DNA from: Rhizobium sp. AQ_MP
Lineage (GTDB): Bacteria; Pseudomonadota; Alphaproteobacteria; Rhizobiales; Rhizobiaceae
Assembly: GCF_014237835.1 (NCBI RefSeq)
Contig: NZ_JACJVI010000001.1
Location: forward strand, 556,218 to 620,217
Direction: 5' to 3'
DNA length: 64,000 bases
Positions 60,946 through 64,000 of this stretch are shown piece by piece. Under the pieces are notes generated by a model. It did not search any database, was not told the origin of the DNA, and was given only the letters and a program-made list of their open reading frames with translations. The position numbers and the translations under genes were made by a program. Position 1 is the stretch's first letter, and the number at the start of each line of letters is the position of its first letter.

Positions 60946-63754
60946 GCACGTTCCGCTCCGCTTGCGCCAGCAGGGAATGGACCGCCGACAAGGCCTCGAT
61001 CTCGCGCGCCGACTGCGGACGCCCGAACAGATAGCCCTGGCCCTCCTCGCAGCCCATGGCCGTCAGCATTTCACACTGCAACGCGTTTTCGATGCCTTCG
61101 CTGACAACCTTCAGCCTGAGGCCGTGGGCCAGTGTCGTCACGGCTTGTATGATACTCTGGGAAGCCGGATCGCTGACCATGTCGCGGATGAAGGACTGGT
61201 CGATCTTGAGCTTGTCGAGCGGGAGTGCGGAGATATAGCTGAGCGACGAATAGCCCGTGCCGAAGTCGTCGAGCGCGATCGTCACGCCCAGATCGCGCAA
61301 CGCGTCGAGGGTCTGGAAGAGTTCCTCCGAGCGTTCGATGAAGATCGACTCGGTTATCTCGACATGCAGCCGGTGCGGCGAGAGCCCGCTGGAAGAGAGA
61401 GCCGAGCGGAGATCCGACAGCAGGTCACCGCGCAGGAACTGGACCGGCGATATGTTCACCGCAACACTGACATGGGCGGGCCAGCTTGTAGCCGCCTTGC
61501 AGGCCTCCTTGAACATGAACTGCCCGAGTTCGCAGATGAAGCCGTTCGCTTCGGAAATGGAGACGAATTCCGCGGGCGATATCATCCCGAGTGTCGGATG
61601 CTGCCAGCGCAGCAACGCTTCGGCCCCCACCAGGCGCCCCGATCTCAGGGCCACCTGCGGCTGGTAGAGCAAAAAGAACTGTCCCTGATCGAGCGCGGTG
61701 CGAAGTTCCGCCTCGAGCAGACGTGAGCGTGCCCGGCGCAGCGCCGATGCCGGGTTATAGGCGCGCCACCCGCTGCCTCCGACCTTTTTGGCTTCGATAA
61801 GGGCGAGTTCTGCTGCCTCGACCCATTTGCCGGGATCTCCAAGGTCAAGCGAGCCGCTGCAGGCACCGATACGGGCGTTGAGTTCGATCTTGATGCCGTC
61901 GACGCCGAAAGGGGAGGCGAAGAGCTGAAGCAGACGCGCGGCGTTCTCGGCGAGCTCTTCCGGTGAATCGATGCCCGGCGTGGCGAGACACAGAACATCG
62001 CCTGCGATCCTTGCGGTAAGCCCGTCTATGCCCGCATGACGGCGGAGCCTTGCTGCGACAGCCTGGAGGACGCCGTCTCCTTTTTCGCGACCAAGCATCT
62101 CGTTGAGATGTCCGAACCGGTGCAGATCGACCGCGAAGACCGAGAACTCGCCACCGGCAGACAGGAGGGCATCCGTCAGCCCGCGCCGGGTGAGAAGCCC
62201 GGTCAGATCGTCGATCCGCGCCATCTCCTGGAGCTTGGTTTCGTAGAGACGGCGAGCCGTGACATCACGCAGGCTGATGCAGATGACGAACCTGCCAACG
62301 GACGATAACCCGCGACCGTCGCGGGTCTCGAACGGCGAGATGGTGATCACGGCCTCCAGATGGCGGCGACCGTTTCTGCCTGGCAGGTCTATTGCCACCT
62401 TTTCACTGTACACCTTGGTCGGTTCAAAGCCGTATTTCTCTTCGACAACGAGGACGGCATCGACGAGCGCCGATGGCGCAAAGCTGACGAGATTGGTGCC
62501 CGTGACTACGGGTTGATCAAGTTCGAGCAATTCGCCCAACGTCCGACTTGCATCACGCAGATTGCGCTTTTCATCAAGAACGATCACCGGATCGACGCTG
62601 TCGTTGATCACGCGCTTCAGCACGCGGCGGATCTCGCGGTTCTCGACGACGGCGATTTCGGCAAGCCAGCCGTTGAGGCCGACTTTCTCCGCCATCAACA
62701 TGAACAGCCCGAAGCCGAGCGTCAGCCAGAGGGTGGCAGTCTCAAAGACGAGCCCGTCATGCTTATAGAGAAGGAAGGCGATCGTCTCTCCCGTCGTGAC
62801 CAGGCAGGCAGAGGCGGCGATCGGCAGAGCCAGGGACAGCCGGTGGAAGGACAGCGTATAGCCGACAATCAAGGCCGCCAGCAGGAGGCCCATCGGCTCC
62901 ACCCAGAGCGGCCTCAGGATGCGATCCTGTACGAGCGTTTCAGTCGCCAGGACGTGGAGCATCGGTCCGCTCAGAATGCCGTAGATGGGAACGGCAAAGA
63001 GGTCTTTCAGCTCCGTCGCATAGGCCCCGACCACGACAGTTTTTCCCGCAAGCGCATCGCTGGGCACCGTGCCGGAGAGCAGATCCGCCGCAGAAAAGGT
63101 GGGAACGGTTTCCGGCCGAATGGAAAAGTCAATTTCCAGCCTGCTGGTACGCGCGTCGCTGAACCCGGCAAGCACGGCTGCCGCTGATTGTGTCGGAACG
63201 CCGTTGATCAACTCCGTCACCGGGAAGGACCGCAGCAGCCCATCCTCGTCCAGCGCAACATCCACCAGCGCCAGCCAGGCACGATCGGCAAAGATAGGCA
63301 GAGGGGAGGTCACCGTCAGAGGATCTGCCGATCTCGCCCCGAATTGCTGACGAAAGATCGGCAGGATGACACCGCCGCCGGCCTCCTCCAGCGCCCTGGC
63401 GAATCTGGCATCGCTCTCGGGCTGCGAGGCCGTGCTGAAGTCGATGTCCAGGAAGATGTCGCCAACTTCAGCTGCCACAAGTCGGTCGATGATCTCAGCA
63501 TGCACCTCGCGCGGCCACGGCCATGTCCCGACCTGCGTGAGGCTTTTCTTGTCGATGGCAACAAAGACGAAATCACCGCTGGCCTTGCGCGGCGCCATCT
63601 CGGCACGGAAGGCGATCAGGTCGTTGTCCAGATGCCGCACGATCGACAGGGACGGCAACAAAAGCGGAAGCGCCATGATCATGGCGATCATGGCGACCCG
63701 GAATGATACCAGTCGGGAGAGCAGGTTTCGTGTAGAGGACATGGTGCCGGTCAT
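60920..63754 (-). CDS. CHASE2-PAS-GGDEF-EAL cyclic-di-GMP phosphodiesterase-like protein
   Basis: The product has about 944 residues. One N-terminal membrane helix precedes a periplasmic CHASE2 domain (about 45-285), then about three helices (290-370), a PAS-like region, a GGDEF domain (about 510-665) and an EAL domain (about 680-930). The GGDEF motif is degenerate (RIAGDVL), so cyclase activity is unlikely. The EAL motifs are intact: GAEALLRWQHP, ITESIFIE, DDFGTGYSSLSY, KIDQSFI. It should hydrolyse cyclic-di-GMP in response to a periplasmic signal. The start could be ATG 63754, GTG 63760 or ATG 63742. Confidence 0.9.
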   Translation of the reverse strand: MTGTMSSTRNLLSRLVSFRVAMIAMIMALPLLLPSLSIVRHLDNDLIAFRAEMAPRKASGDFVFVAIDKKSLTQVGTWPWPREVHAEIIDRLVAAEVGDIFLDIDFSTASQPESDARFARALEEAGGGVILPIFRQQFGARSADPLTVTSPLPIFADRAWLALVDVALDEDGLLRSFPVTELINGVPTQSAAAVLAGFSDARTSRLEIDFSIRPETVPTFSAADLLSGTVPSDALAGKTVVVGAYATELKDLFAVPIYGILSGPMLHVLATETLVQDRILRPLWVEPMGLLLAALIVGYTLSFHRLSLALPIAASACLVTTGETIAFLLYKHDGLVFETATLWLTLGFGLFMLMAEKVGLNGWLAEIAVVENREIRRVLKRVINDSVDPVIVLDEKRNLRDASRTLGELLELDQPVVTGTNLVSFAPSALVDAVLVVEEKYGFEPTKVYSEKVAIDLPGRNGRRHLEAVITISPFETRDGRGLSSVGRFVICISLRDVTARRLYETKLQEMARIDDLTGLLTRRGLTDALLSAGGEFSVFAVDLHRFGHLNEMLGREKGDGVLQAVAARLRRHAGIDGLTARIAGDVLCLATPGIDSPEELAENAARLLQLFASPFGVDGIKIELNARIGACSGSLDLGDPGKWVEAAELALIEAKKVGGSGWRAYNPASALRRARSRLLEAELRTALDQGQFFLLYQPQVALRSGRLVGAEALLRWQHPTLGMISPAEFVSISEANGFICELGQFMFKEACKAATSWPAHVSVAVNISPVQFLRGDLLSDLRSALSSSGLSPHRLHVEITESIFIERSEELFQTLDALRDLGVTIALDDFGTGYSSLSYISALPLDKLKIDQSFIRDMVSDPASQSIIQAVTTLAHGLRLKVVSEGIENALQCEMLTAMGCEEGQGYLFGRPQSAREIEALSAVHSLLAQAERNVLTGVAKAG

Positions 63755-63793
63755 GGACACGACCGGTGATCCGCAATGAGGCGATGGGGCATG

Positions 63794-64000
63794 TCAGTCA
63801 TGGTTCTTTCCCCTCCCGTTTTCGCCCCCGTGTTCGTGCTCGCCGCCGTTTCCGCGTCCCCGATCGCCATCGTCCCCACGACCGTGTCCGTTCCCGCCAC
63901 CGTGTCCGTTCCCGCCACCGTTGCCGTTCCCGCCACCGTTGCCGTTCCCGCCACCGTTGCCGTTCCCGCCACCGTTGCCGTTCCCGCCACCGTTGCCGTT
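63794..64000 (-). CDS. Gly/Asn-rich C-terminal end of a truncated gene
   Basis: The frame is open from the window edge to a TGA at 63794-63796, giving 68 residues. The first part is repeats of NGNGGG with variants (NGHGGG), then a Gly/Asp/His/Arg tail (RGDDGDRGRGNGGEHEHGG). This frame is preferred because it favours C or G at third positions, has a tail typical of secreted Gly-rich proteins, and leaves 39 bases to the EAL gene. An alternative frame reading AGTATV repeats is open too. CHASE2 proteins often follow FecR-domain genes, so that is a possible identity, not shown here. Confidence 0.5.
   Translation of the reverse strand, partial: NGNGGGNGNGGGNGNGGGNGNGGGNGNGGGNGHGGGNGHGRGDDGDRGRGNGGEHEHGGENGRGKNHD
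63890..64000. repeat. 18-bp tandem repeat array
   Basis: The unit GTTCCCGCCACCGTTGCC repeats with a strict 18-base period, with two diverged copies (CCGTGTCC in place of CCGTTGCC) at the left end. It continues past the window edge. As 18 is a multiple of three, copy-number change alters protein length without shifting frame. Confidence 0.9.

Noticed and set aside
63751..63990. Open frame reading AGTATV repeats
   Set aside because: It overlaps the EAL gene start, has poorer third-position GC use and is only one of the frames left open by an 18-base repeat.
63890..64000. Possible CRISPR array
   Set aside because: The 18-base units are contiguous with no unique spacers; they code for a Gly/Asn-rich repeat.

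Overview
The window is a high-GC stretch of ordinary chromosome from an alphaproteobacterium, almost certainly a member of the Rhizobiaceae (Sinorhizobium/Rhizobium/Agrobacterium group). The evidence is a zwf-pgl-edd Entner-Doudoroff operon, the iron regulator RirA, a CbrA-type cell-cycle kinase next to a phasin gene, an alpha-glucoside (Agl) transporter ATPase, an alphaproteobacterial-type tRNA-His without G-1, and a palindrome cluster resembling a rhizobial intergenic mosaic element. Gene order (aglA/aglK, edd-pgl-zwf, glutamine-synthetase-like gene, aceA, potFGHI, acetoacetyl-CoA synthetase, LysE, cbrA, phasin) agrees with what I remember of the Sinorhizobium meliloti chromosome. I see no insertion sequence, prophage, integrase or CRISPR array.

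Layout. 1-4.4 kb: end of an alpha-glucosidase gene, its transport ATPase, a PilZ-like protein, an unusual SDR protein and an anchored L,D-transpeptidase-like protein. 4.5-8.7 kb: a secreted DUF4394 protein divergent from an ECF sigma/anti-sigma pair, then a soluble PAS chemoreceptor. 8.9-16 kb: Entner-Doudoroff operon, then a gamma-glutamylputrescine-type oxidase/synthetase pair. 16-25 kb: a flavoprotein, a second chemoreceptor, a LysR regulator, isocitrate lyase and its divergent ScfR/RamB-like regulator. 25-29.3 kb: putrescine-type ABC transporter potFGHI. 29.3-41 kb: AsmA-like protein, acetoacetyl-CoA synthetase, a candidate small RNA, an orphan ferric-type permease, LysE exporter, CbrA-like kinase, phasin and tRNA-His. 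41-47.4 kb: small regulatory or unknown proteins, branched-chain aminotransferase, HupE, LysR, and a divergent Rrf2/flavoprotein pair. 47.5-53.7 kb: mmsA with a tandemly duplicated 3' end, a GFA protein, a YjgN/M48 pair, a ferric-binding protein and rirA. 53.9-64 kb: GMC oxidoreductase, gluconokinase, a second oxidase/synthetase pair, a D-amino-acid dehydrogenase-like protein, a YbaN protein, a CHASE2-GGDEF-EAL protein and the Gly/Asn-rich end of a gene that runs off the window.

The genes form a carbon and nitrogen storage/utilisation neighbourhood: alpha-glucoside and gluconate entry into the Entner-Doudoroff route, the glyoxylate shunt, acetoacetate activation and PHB granules, and polyamine or amino-acid uptake and oxidation. 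Control is by LysR, ScfR and Rrf2-type regulators. The most informative signals outside coding sequence are a full CtrA box just upstream of cbrA, a TGA-N9-TCA iron operator on the fbpA promoter, a perfect 13-bp inverted repeat between the Rrf2 gene and its flavoprotein, repeated TGTAAAA motifs at aceA/scfR, TTGTGC/GCACAA palindromes at the phasin gene, a structured candidate sRNA, and the 106-bp tandem repeat that copies the tail of mmsA. I did not find a clear-cut undescribed multigene system; the nearest candidates are the sigma/anti-sigma/DUF4394 module and the YjgN/M48 pair.
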